Below, in pieces: positions 24,201-33,225 of a stretch of 64,000 nucleotides of DNA. The notes below the pieces were generated by a model. It saw only the letters and a list, made by a program, of their open reading frames with translations, was not told where the DNA came from and searched no databases. The first letter of the stretch is position 1. The number at the start of each line of letters is the position of its first letter. The translations under genes and the position numbers were made by a program. Source of the stretch: Desulfocucumis sp964643075 (lineage in GTDB: Bacteria > Bacillota > Desulfotomaculia > Desulfotomaculales > Desulfocucumaceae); the NCBI GenBank assembly GCA_964643075.1, contig CAZXQO010000005.1:62001-126000 (forward strand). Direction: 5' to 3'.

Positions 24201-26219
24201 TTGAAGAGTTATCCAAATACTAAAATTCGCAACATCGGAGTTGTGGCCCATGGTGGGGCGGGTAAAACTTCACTTACCGAGGCCATGCTCTTTAATACCG
24301 GTGCGGTTAATAGGTTGGGTAGGGTGGAAGATGGAACCACCACGGCCGATTATCACCCGGAAGAAATAAATCGTCAGGTCACCATTCATGCCACGCTGGT
24401 GCCATGTGAGTGGAAAGACTGTAAATTAAATGTTATCGACACACCGGGATATTCCGATTTTATCAGTGAGGTTAAAGGAACACTACGGGTTGTGGATGGT
24501 ACTTTGTTTGTGGTTTCTGCCGTGGACGGCGTTGAAGTGCAGACAGATGTGATCTGGGACTTTGCCGGAGAGGCTAACCTGCCGCGGTTGATCTTTATCA
24601 ATAAAATGGATCGTGAGAACGCCAATTTTTATAAAGTGCTTGATGAATTAGTAGAAGACTTCGGTTCAGCCATTGTCCCAGTACAGCTACCCATCGGTCA
24701 GGCCCTGGACTTTTCCGGGGTGGTGGACCTGCTGGAGAAAAAGGCATATAGCTACAAAGACGGCAAAGCAGCGGAAACAGCCATTCCAGCCGATATGGAA
24801 GATCAGCTAAGCGAGTACAGAGAAAAGCTTATTGAAGCAGCCGTGGAGGCTGATGATGATTTAATGATGAAATACCTGGAGGGTGAGGAATTAACCCCGG
24901 AGGAAATCACCGCCGGCCTGGCCAAGGGAGTTAAGCAAGGTAAGGTATTCCCGGTGCTCTGCGGTTCAGCTACCAAGAACATGGCCGTTACCACCTTGAT
25001 GGACTTTCTGGTAAAATATTTCCCCACCCCGGAAGTGGAAGAAGGGAAACCTTTCTGTGGTCTGGTATGGAAAACCCTGGCTGACCCCTACGTGGGCAAG
25101 ATGAACTTTATCCGGGTATATACCGGTGCCCTGAAGGGCGACAGTAACGTGCTTAATTCTACCAAAGATAAGTTGGAAAAGGTTGGTCAGGTTCTTTATG
25201 TGCGGGGAAAAACCTCGGCCCAGACTCCGGAAATTCCCGCTGGTGATATTGGTGTGCTGGTTAAACTACAGGAAACCGGTACCGCTGATACCATGTGCGA
25301 CAAGGACAACAAAGTGGTGCTGGAAGGTATACAATTCCCCGAGCCTACATTCTCGGTAGCCATATTCCCCAAGAGTAAAGGGGACGAAGATAAGCTGGGT
25401 GTGGCCATCAGCAAGATACTGGAGGAAGATCCGGCAGTCAGGGTGAAAAAGAGCGTAGAAACGAAAGAAACGCTGATGACCGGTATGGGCGAGACACACC
25501 TGGATATTATTATAGACCGCATGAAGCGCAGGTACGGTGTAGACGTGACTGTGGAAACCCCCAAGGTACCCTACCGGGAGACCATCAGATCCACAGTGCA
25601 GGTTGAAGGCAAGCATAAAAAACAAACCGGTGGTCATGGTCAGTTCGGTCACGTTTGGATTCGCTTTGAGCCTACTCAGGGAGATTTCGAGTTTAGCGAA
25701 GAAGTGTTCGGCGGCTCGGTGCCCAAAAACTATTTCCCGGCCGTGGAAAAAGGTTTGCGTGAAGCCATGGTGGAAGGCGTTCTGGCAGGGTATCCCGTTT
25801 CCGGAGTTAAGGCCGTACTGTACGATGGTTCCTACCACCCGGTAGATTCCTCGGAAATGGCCTTTAAAATTGCCGCCGGACTTGCCTTCAAAAAGGGTAT
25901 ACAACAGGCCAAGCCAGTGCTGCTGGAACCCATCATGGAGGTTGAGGTTGTAGTCCCGGAAAACTTTATGGGTGATATCATCAGCGACTTCAATACCAAG
26001 CGCGGCCGGGTGCTGGGCATGGAACCATCCGGCAAGACCACCAAGGTCAAAGCCATGGTGCCCCTATCTGAAATGTATCGCTACGCCATCGACCTTAAAT
26101 CCATGACCCAGGGCAGAGGCTATTTCAAAATGGAATTCAGCGGCTACGAGGAGGTCCCCGGCAGACTGGCGGAGGACGTAATAAAGAAGGCCAAAGCTGC
26201 CCAGGAAGCTGAAAAGTAA
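24201..26219 (+). CDS. elongation factor G-like translational GTPase
   Basis: 672-residue GTPase of the EF-G family but of the EF-G-like subgroup. The P-loop is HGGAGKTSLTEAML, and the G3 motif reads DTPGYSDF where true EF-G has DTPGHVDF: the catalytic His after Gly is replaced by Tyr. G4 NKMD and the C-terminal domains III-V are full length. EF-G-like proteins are common second copies in Clostridia with unclear function; translocation activity is not guaranteed. TTG 24201 behind AAAGGAGGCAAA. A 24-bp hairpin ends the transcript. Confidence 0.88.
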   Translation: MKSYPNTKIRNIGVVAHGGAGKTSLTEAMLFNTGAVNRLGRVEDGTTTADYHPEEINRQVTIHATLVPCEWKDCKLNVIDTPGYSDFISEVKGTLRVVDGTLFVVSAVDGVEVQTDVIWDFAGEANLPRLIFINKMDRENANFYKVLDELVEDFGSAIVPVQLPIGQALDFSGVVDLLEKKAYSYKDGKAAETAIPADMEDQLSEYREKLIEAAVEADDDLMMKYLEGEELTPEEITAGLAKGVKQGKVFPVLCGSATKNMAVTTLMDFLVKYFPTPEVEEGKPFCGLVWKTLADPYVGKMNFIRVYTGALKGDSNVLNSTKDKLEKVGQVLYVRGKTSAQTPEIPAGDIGVLVKLQETGTADTMCDKDNKVVLEGIQFPEPTFSVAIFPKSKGDEDKLGVAISKILEEDPAVRVKKSVETKETLMTGMGETHLDIIIDRMKRRYGVDVTVETPKVPYRETIRSTVQVEGKHKKQTGGHGQFGHVWIRFEPTQGDFEFSEEVFGGSVPKNYFPAVEKGLREAMVEGVLAGYPVSGVKAVLYDGSYHPVDSSEMAFKIAAGLAFKKGIQQAKPVLLEPIMEVEVVVPENFMGDIISDFNTKRGRVLGMEPSGKTTKVKAMVPLSEMYRYAIDLKSMTQGRGYFKMEFSGYEEVPGRLAEDVIKKAKAAQEAEK

Positions 26220-26226
26220 AGATAAG

Positions 26227-26278
26227 GCGACGATAAAAAACAGGAGTGGAAAAATCCACTCCTGTTTTTTATCGTCGC
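26227..26278. terminator. strong 24-bp perfect hairpin terminator
   Basis: Arms 26227-26250 and 26255-26278 are perfectly complementary around an AAAA loop. The A-rich left arm and T-rich right arm give a T-run of six within the right arm. Works in both orientations by symmetry, though no gene converges here. Confidence 0.9.
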
Positions 26279-26369
26279 TGGCGCGGGGTCTGGAAACTCT
26301 TTCATTGATTCTGGAATAACATAATAAAAAAATGCTAATGATTTATGGTGTGGATGGAGGTGTTCCAAT

Positions 26370-27548
26370 TTGATATATTTTGACAATGCCGCCACCAGTT
26401 GGCCAAAGCCGGCCGGTGTCATCGAAGCCATGAGACATTGTATTGAGGAAGTTGGTGCAAATCCCGGCAGATCCGGGCATAAAATGTCCCTGGAGGCAAA
26501 CAAACTGGTTACCGGGACCAGGGAGAGACTGGCATCTCTTTTTAATATTGATGATCCCGAGCGGATTGTGTTTACCCTTAATGCCACAGATTCACTTAAT
26601 CTGGCCATTAAGGGGCTGCTCAATGCAGGGGAGCATGTCATAACCAGTTCCATGGAGCACAACTCGGTAACCCGACCCCTTTACGTCCTTGCCCAAAAAG
26701 GGGTTAAGGTGACCAAAATAAATTGCGACAGGGAGGGCCGGATAAATTTAAAAGATATTGAAGCCGCCATAAATTCCGCTACCAGAGCAATTTTCATAAC
26801 CCATGCCTCCAATGTATCAGGCACTTTGATGCCGGTGGGGGAGATTGGCAGTCTGGCTAAAAGAAAAGGACTCCGGCTGCTGGTGGATGCTGCCCAGACT
26901 GCAGGCCTGTTTGCCATTGACGTAAAGGATATGAATATCGATTTGCTGGCCTTTCCGGGGCATAAAAGTCTTATGGGCCCGCCGGGAACCGGAGGGCTAT
27001 ACATTAAAGATGGTGTAAATTTAATTCCATTGAAGGAAGGCGGAACCGGCAGTCATTCCGAGGTGCCAGGGCAGCCGGAAATGATGCCGGAGCGCTATGA
27101 AAGCGGTACCCTGAATACGGTGGGCATTGCCGGTCTGGGGGCCGGTCTTGATTTTATCAAATCCGAGGGAATGGATAAGATACGCAAACATGAACTTGAT
27201 TTAGCAGAAAGGTTTATGGCGGGGTCGGGCGGTATTAAGGGCATTAAACTGTATGGTGTAAAAGGCGCCGGAGGCAGGGTGCCGGTGGTTTCCTTCTCTG
27301 TGGGGGATAGGCCTGCCGGGGAAATCGGAGCAATACTTGACCAGAGGTTTGACATTGCCTGCCGGGCGGGCCTGCACTGCGCACCCGACGCCCATCGCAC
27401 CCTTGGTACTTTTGAACAGAAGCTGGTCCGCTTCAGTTTCTCATATTTTAACAAACAGGAAGAAATTGATTTTGCACTTGCATCACTGCGCGAGATTGTG
27501 GAAACCAACATGCCGGCCCCGGAAGGGTCCGGGGGCTGCGGATGCTAG
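26370..27548 (+). CDS. cysteine desulfurase, class V aminotransferase (TIGR01977-like)
   Basis: PLP enzyme that removes sulfur from cysteine. 392 residues. YFDNAATSWPKP at the N-terminus is typical; the PLP lysine is in FPGHKSLMGPPGTGG (~195-205); the C-terminal region contains RAGLHCAPDAHRTLG with the sulfur-accepting Cys. The protein ends in GSGGCGC, two more cysteines. TTG 26370 lies behind TGGAGG. No sufBCD or iscU gene is near, so a role in tRNA thiolation, selenium or cofactor sulfur supply is as likely as Fe-S assembly. The neighbouring candidate selenoprotein does not decide this. Confidence 0.88.
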   Translation: MIYFDNAATSWPKPAGVIEAMRHCIEEVGANPGRSGHKMSLEANKLVTGTRERLASLFNIDDPERIVFTLNATDSLNLAIKGLLNAGEHVITSSMEHNSVTRPLYVLAQKGVKVTKINCDREGRINLKDIEAAINSATRAIFITHASNVSGTLMPVGEIGSLAKRKGLRLLVDAAQTAGLFAIDVKDMNIDLLAFPGHKSLMGPPGTGGLYIKDGVNLIPLKEGGTGSHSEVPGQPEMMPERYESGTLNTVGIAGLGAGLDFIKSEGMDKIRKHELDLAERFMAGSGGIKGIKLYGVKGAGGRVPVVSFSVGDRPAGEIGAILDQRFDIACRAGLHCAPDAHRTLGTFEQKLVRFSFSYFNKQEEIDFALASLREIVETNMPAPEGSGGCGC

Positions 27549-27575
27549 TAACAAAGGGCGCTGCCGCGCCCTTTG

Positions 27576-28721
27576 TTACTCTTTGATCAGATTTTTAGCG
27601 ATTACAAGTCTCTGGATCTGGTTGGTGCCTTCGTATATCTGGGTGATCTTGGCGTCCCTCATCATCCGCTCAACAGGGTATTCCCGGCAATAGCCGTTTC
27701 CCCCCAGTATCTGAACAGCATTGGTGGTTACCATCATGGCTGTGTCTGTGGCATACATTTTGGCCATGGAGGCTTCCTTGGACAGCGGCAGCCCCTTGTC
27801 TTTAAGCCTGGCTGCCCGATAAACCAGCATCCGGGCGGCATCAATCTGGGTGGCCATATCGGCCAGCATGAAGCCTACGGCCTGGTGCTCGATGATAGGT
27901 TTACCAAACATTACCCGCTCCTTGGCGTAGGCCAGGGCCACGTCAAACGCTCCCTGAGCGATGCCCAGCCCCTGGGCGCCGATACCTATGCGGCCCGTAT
28001 CCAGGAGCGCCATGGCAATCCTGAACCCGTCTCCTTCCATGCTCAGCAGGTTTTCTTTGGGCACCCGGGCGTTGTCGAAGATTAATTCAGTGGTATGAGA
28101 TGCGTTCAGTCCCATTTTTTCTTCCCTTTTGCCTATCAAGAAGCCGGGGGTGTCTTTGTCAATCAGCAGGCAGGTAATACCCTTATAGCCCTTGCTGTCC
28201 GGCCCGGTGCGCACAAAGGTTACGTAAACATCAGCCACGCCGCCGTTGGTGATGAAAATTTTTGTGCCGTTAACAATGTAGTGATTTCCCTCAAGCCTGG
28301 CGGTGGTGGAAAGGTTGCCCGGGTCAGAACCGGCATTGGATTCGGTCAGGGCAAAGGCGCCAATGTATTCACCCGCAGCCAGCTTGGGTACATATTTTTG
28401 TTTTTGCTCCTCAGTTCCGAAGAGAAGTATGGGGAAGGTACCCACGGAGGTGTGTACCGCCAGGATGACTCCGGTGGAGGCACAGGCTCTGGATATTTCT
28501 TCAATGGTGATGATGTAGGAAAGAAAATCACAGCCTGCACCGCCCCACTCCTCTGGAATGGGTATCCCCATTAGTCCAAGTTCGCCCATTTTTCTTATGT
28601 TTTCCCAGGGAAATTCATGGTTTTGATCATACATCGCCGCCCTGGGGGCCAGCTCTTTGTTAACTAGTTTGCGTACTATACCGCGCATCATAAGTTGTTC
28701 TTCGGTAAGATCTATAGGCAT
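27576..28721 (-). CDS. acyl-CoA dehydrogenase (short-chain type)
   Basis: FAD-dependent dehydrogenase of CoA esters, 381 residues. N-terminal helical domain, beta domain with FALTESNAGSDPGNL and the IFITNGG motif, and C-terminal helical domain with the catalytic base Glu in IYEGTNQIQR (~365). Closely similar along its length to the enzyme at 38783, which is next to etfBA. ATG 28721 has GAGGAG upstream. Electron acceptor is expected to be ETF. Confidence 0.92.
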   Translation of the reverse strand: MPIDLTEEQLMMRGIVRKLVNKELAPRAAMYDQNHEFPWENIRKMGELGLMGIPIPEEWGGAGCDFLSYIITIEEISRACASTGVILAVHTSVGTFPILLFGTEEQKQKYVPKLAAGEYIGAFALTESNAGSDPGNLSTTARLEGNHYIVNGTKIFITNGGVADVYVTFVRTGPDSKGYKGITCLLIDKDTPGFLIGKREEKMGLNASHTTELIFDNARVPKENLLSMEGDGFRIAMALLDTGRIGIGAQGLGIAQGAFDVALAYAKERVMFGKPIIEHQAVGFMLADMATQIDAARMLVYRAARLKDKGLPLSKEASMAKMYATDTAMMVTTNAVQILGGNGYCREYPVERMMRDAKITQIYEGTNQIQRLVIAKNLIKE

Positions 28722-28750
28722 AAGTAATCAACTCCTCTAATTAATATCAA

Positions 28751-28963
28751 TCAAGGAGATTCATGCTCCGGCATTTTATTACGCCAATAAAGATATATTA
28801 TCAGGCCCAGCCCAAAAAAAACCGCCGTAAAAAGGCCCCAGCTCAGCACCTCGCCCAGAGGGCGCCCGCGCTTTCGGCTGTCGTACATTACCCATAAAGC
28901 GGAAACAACCATGATGCAAAGTATTAAAATATATACCACCTGGGCCAGTATTACGCGATTCAA
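28751..28963 (-). CDS. small two-span membrane protein, 70 aa
   Basis: TTG start at 28963 behind AAGGAGGACTATAA. Two hydrophobic helices (~5-26 and ~42-61) are separated by MYDSRKRGRPLGEVLSWG, a conserved-looking basic loop; the C-terminus is YWRNKMPEHESP. The overall pattern resembles PLDc_N/SHOCT-type small membrane proteins, but I do not assign a family. It lies 29 bases upstream of the acyl-CoA dehydrogenase gene and may share its transcript. Confidence 0.7.
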   Translation of the reverse strand: MNRVILAQVVYILILCIMVVSALWVMYDSRKRGRPLGEVLSWGLFTAVFFGLGLIIYLYWRNKMPEHESP

Positions 28964-29044
28964 TTATAGTCCTCCTTTTCGGGGTTAGGATTAAACACGG
29001 ATGGTTTTTTTATAATGTGATAAAAAATTAAAATATAAACCTTA

Positions 29045-30001
29045 CTAGTTCATGATATCCCAACGCTGGCAGCGGGCACCCCACCTGCCGATAACCCTGT
29101 CTCCTTCGTAAATCTCAGCAATTTCACAGGCGTTCGGGCAGCCATCGCACTCAAAACTGCCTGTACGATAAGACAGTCCTGTAATGTGAAAGCCTTTAAA
29201 TTTTGTACAGCCGGTTTTCTGTACTTCTTCCCTGGCCAGTTGAGCGACGCCGATGGCGCCCATAATATTATGATACTCAGGAACAATCACCGGCAAGCTG
29301 AGGCAACGTTCGAAAGCTGCCTTGATGCCCTTATTAGCGGCCACGCCACCCTGAAAAACCACCGGGGATAATATTTCTTTGCCCTTACCCACGTTGTTCA
29401 GGTAGTTGCGAACCAAAGCCTCACATAGGCCGTTGATAATATCCGGGAGGCGGTGTCCCATCTGTTGTTTGTGGATCATGTCCGATTCCGCGAAAACTGT
29501 GCATCTTCCTGCTATTCTTACCGGTGCGCCGGAACTAAGGGCAAGTTCTCCGAAATCGGTAATTGGTATATTCAACCGGGATGCCTGCTGGTCAAGAAAG
29601 GAACCGGTACCGGCGGCACATACCGTATTCATGGCAAAATCGGTAACAATGCCGTTGCACATTATAATTATTTTGGAGTCCTGGCCTCCTATTTCCAGCA
29701 CAGTCTGTACGTCCGGCACCAGCATGGAGGCTGCCACGGCGTGGGCTGTAATTTCATTTTTTATAACGTCGGCGTCAATCATGACACCGGCCAGGTATCT
29801 GCCGCTGCCTGTGGCGCCTGCTCCGGCTATCTCCAGGTCCGGGGGGATACATGCTCCCACTTCCCGCATACCCGTCAGCAGGGCATCAATGGGCCTGCCC
29901 ATGGTTCGTAGATAGATGCCGGCGTGAATTTTACCGGCCTCGTCCTGAACCACAATGTTGGTGCTTACCGAGCCCACGTCAATTCCCAGATATGCCTTCA
30001 T
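29045..30001 (-). CDS. 2-hydroxyacyl-CoA dehydratase activase (BadF/HgdC ATPase)
   Basis: ASKHA-fold ATPase, 318 residues. Phosphate-1 motif GIDVGSVSTN at the N-terminus; EIGGQDSKII and VCAAGTGSFLDQQ mid-protein, the latter containing the Cys of the interface [4Fe-4S] cluster, with GRCTVFAESDMIH following. It would inject one electron at ATP cost into a 2-hydroxyacyl-CoA dehydratase or benzoyl-CoA-reductase-like partner. A C-terminal Cys-rich tail (SFECDGCPNACE) adds a possible extra cluster. Third gene of the operon 32128-29045. Confidence 0.9.
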   Translation of the reverse strand: MKAYLGIDVGSVSTNIVVQDEAGKIHAGIYLRTMGRPIDALLTGMREVGACIPPDLEIAGAGATGSGRYLAGVMIDADVIKNEITAHAVAASMLVPDVQTVLEIGGQDSKIIIMCNGIVTDFAMNTVCAAGTGSFLDQQASRLNIPITDFGELALSSGAPVRIAGRCTVFAESDMIHKQQMGHRLPDIINGLCEALVRNYLNNVGKGKEILSPVVFQGGVAANKGIKAAFERCLSLPVIVPEYHNIMGAIGVAQLAREEVQKTGCTKFKGFHITGLSYRTGSFECDGCPNACEIAEIYEGDRVIGRWGARCQRWDIMN

Positions 30002-30031
30002 GATATTGTCCTTTCATTATATAGTTCATTG

Positions 30032-31141
30032 CTAGATGATGACTGCGTTATGTTTAGGCAACTCATTCTGCCATTTTTTACGTTTCATGAGATCCACGAA
30101 GGCTTCCAGTCTTGTGGACATGCCGGCCTTTCCCGTCTGTTCATCCAGGAAGAAAGTAAGCACCGGAATGCCGTGCTCCTTGCTGACGCTGGTTAGAATT
30201 GTACGGGCTACAATTTCCGGAATGCAGGTAAAGGGGGCCAGTTGAATCACTCCGTCAAACCCCCTTTTGGCGTACACTACCGTATGGCCGACAGATTCCC
30301 TGCCGTGTCCCCCTATGCAAAGGGGTATATAAGGCATGGCAGCGTCCTTGACGCTGATTGTTTCGTTGTTTTCGCTGATAGTGTTTTCCCTGGTCCAGCC
30401 GGTCAGGAACATGGAACGTTCCACTTCCACACCCAGGTTGCCAAGGGTTTCTTCTATTTCAAGATTGCTGGCCGGTTCCAATAGAACGTATATTTCACCC
30501 ACCAGCCCTACTTTTAAAACTTTTCGCTCCGGGTCCTGCTCCACCGATTTCAGGGCATCCACTGCGGAGGAGTGTGCCTCTTCGATCTCCTTTGCGGAAT
30601 GAGACCGGTCAATCCACTCCAATGCTTTGCGGTAGATGCGGGTGGTGGAGCCTGTTACGATTTCCCTGGGTCTGACCACATGAGTAATTTTTTCCGTCTC
30701 ATCCAGGGCTATTAACTTTTGCCAGGTCCTTTTTATGCAGTCCCATATAGCCCGATAGGATATCCGGTTGGGATTCAGGCGTTGAATATTGCGCAAAAAA
30801 TCTATGGGATGAAGCCTGGGGGGTTCGAAAACAATAATATCCACCGGGTATCCCAAGTCAAGCAATATTTTTTTGTGTAGCTGGCCGTACTGGCCGGCCC
30901 GGCATGGGCCGATGCCGCCGCTGGTCACAATAATCTCCGCTCCCAGGCGGCATGTTTCCACATAAGTGCCCATCAGTATTTTAAAAGGGAGGCAGGCGAA
31001 TTCCGGCGCGTGGCGTACGCCGTAATCCAGAGTGCGTTTACTGGGGCGGGGAGGAATCACAACTTCATTGCCCAAATCGTTCATGAGCATCTTAAAGGTG
31101 CGGTAAGATTCTCCCATGTGCGGGAAGGTTACCCTGGGCAT
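30032..31141 (-). CDS. activase-associated protein, COG3581-like
   Basis: 369-residue member of the CoA-dehydratase activase-related group. It contains EFACLPFKILMG, TSGGIGPCRAGQYGQLH and APFTCIPEIV, with conserved cysteines likely to bind an Fe-S cluster. In many genomes this domain is fused C-terminally to the activase and DUF2229 in one large protein; here the parts are three genes. Three bases separate it from the upstream gene, so they are coupled. Exact role unknown. Confidence 0.85.
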   Translation of the reverse strand: MPRVTFPHMGESYRTFKMLMNDLGNEVVIPPRPSKRTLDYGVRHAPEFACLPFKILMGTYVETCRLGAEIIVTSGGIGPCRAGQYGQLHKKILLDLGYPVDIIVFEPPRLHPIDFLRNIQRLNPNRISYRAIWDCIKRTWQKLIALDETEKITHVVRPREIVTGSTTRIYRKALEWIDRSHSAKEIEEAHSSAVDALKSVEQDPERKVLKVGLVGEIYVLLEPASNLEIEETLGNLGVEVERSMFLTGWTRENTISENNETISVKDAAMPYIPLCIGGHGRESVGHTVVYAKRGFDGVIQLAPFTCIPEIVARTILTSVSKEHGIPVLTFFLDEQTGKAGMSTRLEAFVDLMKRKKWQNELPKHNAVII

Positions 31142-31144
31142 AGT

Positions 31145-32128
31145 TTAAACCTCCTTTTTGCGTTTAACCATGTCCGTAAAAGCCTCCAGGCGTGTAGACA
31201 CACCAGCATCCCCGCTGTGCTCGTCAATGGTCAGGCTCATATAGGGAATATTGCCGTATTCTTTAGCGGTCAGTTCCATCAGCTTATCCACCATGGAATC
31301 GGGACCGCAGCCAAAAGCGGTAAGATGAATGATACCGTCAACCCGTCCGGATTTGAAAAGGTAATGGCTAGCCCGCAGCACCAAATCACTGTATGTCCAG
31401 AACATAATTTTGTCCAGATTGCAGTTCTGTCTGGCCAGGGTGGCAGGCGGCAGATTTTCCAGAGTAATGACGTTTACCCCCAGTTTTTTTAATTTGCCGA
31501 TTAATCCCACGCTGATGTAATCGTCGTGCACGGCATAGGTATACCCCAGCACCGCAAAATTCAGGTCACCCTTTCCTGCCGGCGTGGCAATGTCTTTACT
31601 GTTGGGATTTAACACAGCTTTGATGGCTTCCGGCGGGTGCCAGCCTTTTAGCATCAGGGCGTTGTAGCGAGCGGTGGCATAGAGCGCCTTTAAATACGCC
31701 CGGGCAATCTGCAAGGAACCTGCCCCGAATGTACTCCCGATCTGGTTGTAAGCACGGAAAAGGGCCATACGACCTTCTCTGACGTCCATCTGTATATCTA
31801 TAATAGGGGGCATGTCGGGCAATCCGTAGCGGATCATGTCCGGCAATCCCAAAAATTTGGGGCAGTAGATGGTTTTTTGGTTAAGACACACCACTCTGGG
31901 TATAAATAAATAGTCAACTTTGTCGCGTAGGGCCAGGGCATGGCCAAAAAATAATTTTACCGGTACACAAGCGTCCGCAAGTGCTTCCTTAACCCCTTGA
32001 TCCAGGAAATTTTTATTGGTTTGGCCGGAGGGAACCACATCTAAATTTAATTCTTTTAAAAATGTGTGCCACATGGGGTAGTGCATGTAGTACAGTAATG
32101 AACTAGGTATGCCAACCCGGGCGGTCAA
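31145..32128 (-). CDS. activase-associated protein, DUF2229/COG3580-like
   Basis: 327 residues, first gene of the operon. The N-terminal region MTARVGIPSSLLYYMHYPMW and the ACVPVKLFFGHAL segment are typical of DUF2229; FIPRVVCLNQKTIYCPKF and TAFGCGPDSMV add conserved cysteines. Its C-terminus (SLTIDEHSGDAGVSTRLEAF) parallels TFFLDEQTGKAGMSTRLEAF of the next protein, so the two genes are distant duplicates. TTG 32128 behind AAGGGGG. A palindrome lies 33 bases upstream. Confidence 0.85.
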   Translation of the reverse strand: MTARVGIPSSLLYYMHYPMWHTFLKELNLDVVPSGQTNKNFLDQGVKEALADACVPVKLFFGHALALRDKVDYLFIPRVVCLNQKTIYCPKFLGLPDMIRYGLPDMPPIIDIQMDVREGRMALFRAYNQIGSTFGAGSLQIARAYLKALYATARYNALMLKGWHPPEAIKAVLNPNSKDIATPAGKGDLNFAVLGYTYAVHDDYISVGLIGKLKKLGVNVITLENLPPATLARQNCNLDKIMFWTYSDLVLRASHYLFKSGRVDGIIHLTAFGCGPDSMVDKLMELTAKEYGNIPYMSLTIDEHSGDAGVSTRLEAFTDMVKRKKEV

Positions 32129-32160
32129 ATGTAGTCCCCCTTTACTGCTGCATATTTCTT

Positions 32161-32187
32161 ACCACTAAATATATGGTATTTAGTGGT
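32161..32187. promoter_or_regulatory. perfect 11-bp inverted repeat, candidate operator
   Basis: ACCACTAAATA, five-base spacer, TATTTAGTGGT. It lies 33 bases before the start of the activase operon on the - strand, in the divergent region with the DUF3786 gene. Too AT-rich and without T-run for a terminator; a dimeric repressor site is the natural reading. The rest of 32188-32370 shows nothing identifiable. Confidence 0.5.
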
Positions 32188-32371
32188 TAGTAATTTAAAC
32201 CCGCAAAAAAAATATTTCTAGGGTAACCTTGAAATTCCTCCAAATTTTATATAATAAGCCATATGTCTTTCCAACGTTCCAAAATTTTTCTGTAAATCGT
32301 CCCGGGATAACTCCGGCTGTACCGGTCCAACATATTAAACAGGTGAAGGAATTTAGTTCAAGCAAGAGGAA

Positions 32372-32400
32372 TTTACCTTTATAGAAAGATTTTCTATTAT
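32372..32400 (+). promoter_or_regulatory. sigma-A-type promoter with inverted repeat
   Basis: TTTACC, 17-base spacer, TATTAT. Within it, ATAGAAA-GAT-TTTCTAT (32381-32397) is a perfect 7-bp inverted repeat covering spacer and -10, so a repressor bound there would block polymerase. It precedes the DUF3786 gene. Confidence 0.5.
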
Positions 32401-32449
32401 ATTTTACTATGACTATAGAAGATTAAAATAAAAATATCAGGAGGTAATT

Positions 32450-33061
32450 ATGGCTCTGATAAATTTAAACCCTGCCCACGATAAGGCAAAGGTGGAGTTT
32501 TCCCTGTCCTTGCCGGAAAAGATGGCGGTAAATTCCGGCGTAAAATACAATTACGGCAGTGGTGTGTTTGAAATTTCTTTCCTGGGAAAAGAGTACAGAG
32601 TCGGCTACCCTGAGGGAGAAGTTGAAGCCTCCGATAGTGGGGATGTGCCTCTGGAGAACAAAATTTGTATATTGCATTATTTAACCCACGCCTCCGGCGC
32701 TGGTGTGGAGGGAAGGCATATTTCCTTCAGCGAAATGCCCAGCGGGTTTATCTACGTAACACCTTTTACCAACAGGTGCATACGGCCACTGGTATCAATA
32801 TTTGGCAGGAATCCATTAAAATTAATAGAGGCTGGTGAGGGGTTAGGCGGTACGAGAGAGGAACTGGGGGATTATTCGGTAACGGTGCCGGTGTTTCCAA
32901 AAATACCAATCACTTTTGTGCTATGGGAGGGAGACGACGAATTTCCTACCAGCGGCAACGTGGTATTCGACGCGTCCGCACCGGAGCATCTGGAAACAGA
33001 GGACTACGCGCTTCTGCCCGGACTGGCCGTCTTTACCATGAAAAGGCTGGCGGGATTATAG
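32450..33061 (+). CDS. DUF3786-domain protein
   Basis: 203 residues, soluble. The pattern LGKEYRVGYPEGEV..., ILHYLTHASGAGVEG, then YVTPFTNRCIRPLVSIFG and VPVFPKIPITFVLWEGDDEFP matches DUF3786, a family frequent in anaerobes with corrinoid and CO-dehydrogenase metabolism; function unknown. ATG 32450 behind CAGGAGG. It stands alone with its own promoter. Confidence 0.85.
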   Translation: MALINLNPAHDKAKVEFSLSLPEKMAVNSGVKYNYGSGVFEISFLGKEYRVGYPEGEVEASDSGDVPLENKICILHYLTHASGAGVEGRHISFSEMPSGFIYVTPFTNRCIRPLVSIFGRNPLKLIEAGEGLGGTREELGDYSVTVPVFPKIPITFVLWEGDDEFPTSGNVVFDASAPEHLETEDYALLPGLAVFTMKRLAGL

Positions 33062-33132
33062 AGTATTAGGGTTATGAAGGAGAATTGACTAAATTATCGA
33101 CAATGTTAACCATATTTATCCAATGTTTTTCC

Positions 33133-33161
33133 TTGAAAATACCTTTTCAACTAAATAAAAT
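33133..33161 (+). promoter_or_regulatory. promoter of the orphan histidine kinase with overlapping inverted repeat
   Basis: TTGAAA, 17-base spacer, TAAAAT. The -35 box is the left arm of a perfect 7-bp inverted repeat, TTGAAAA-TACC-TTTTCAA (33133-33150). This suggests control by a dimeric DNA-binding protein. Confidence 0.5.
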
Positions 33162-33225
33162 AGAATTATAACGTGGTTGTTACATGGTAGAAAATATAGT
33201 TTGTTCGGTCAGAGAAGCAAAAGAA

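Noticed and set aside
27573..28085. 170-codon open frame on the + strand inside the acyl-CoA dehydrogenase
   Set aside because: Mirror of a well-recognised gene on the - strand; no ribosome site and unnatural composition.
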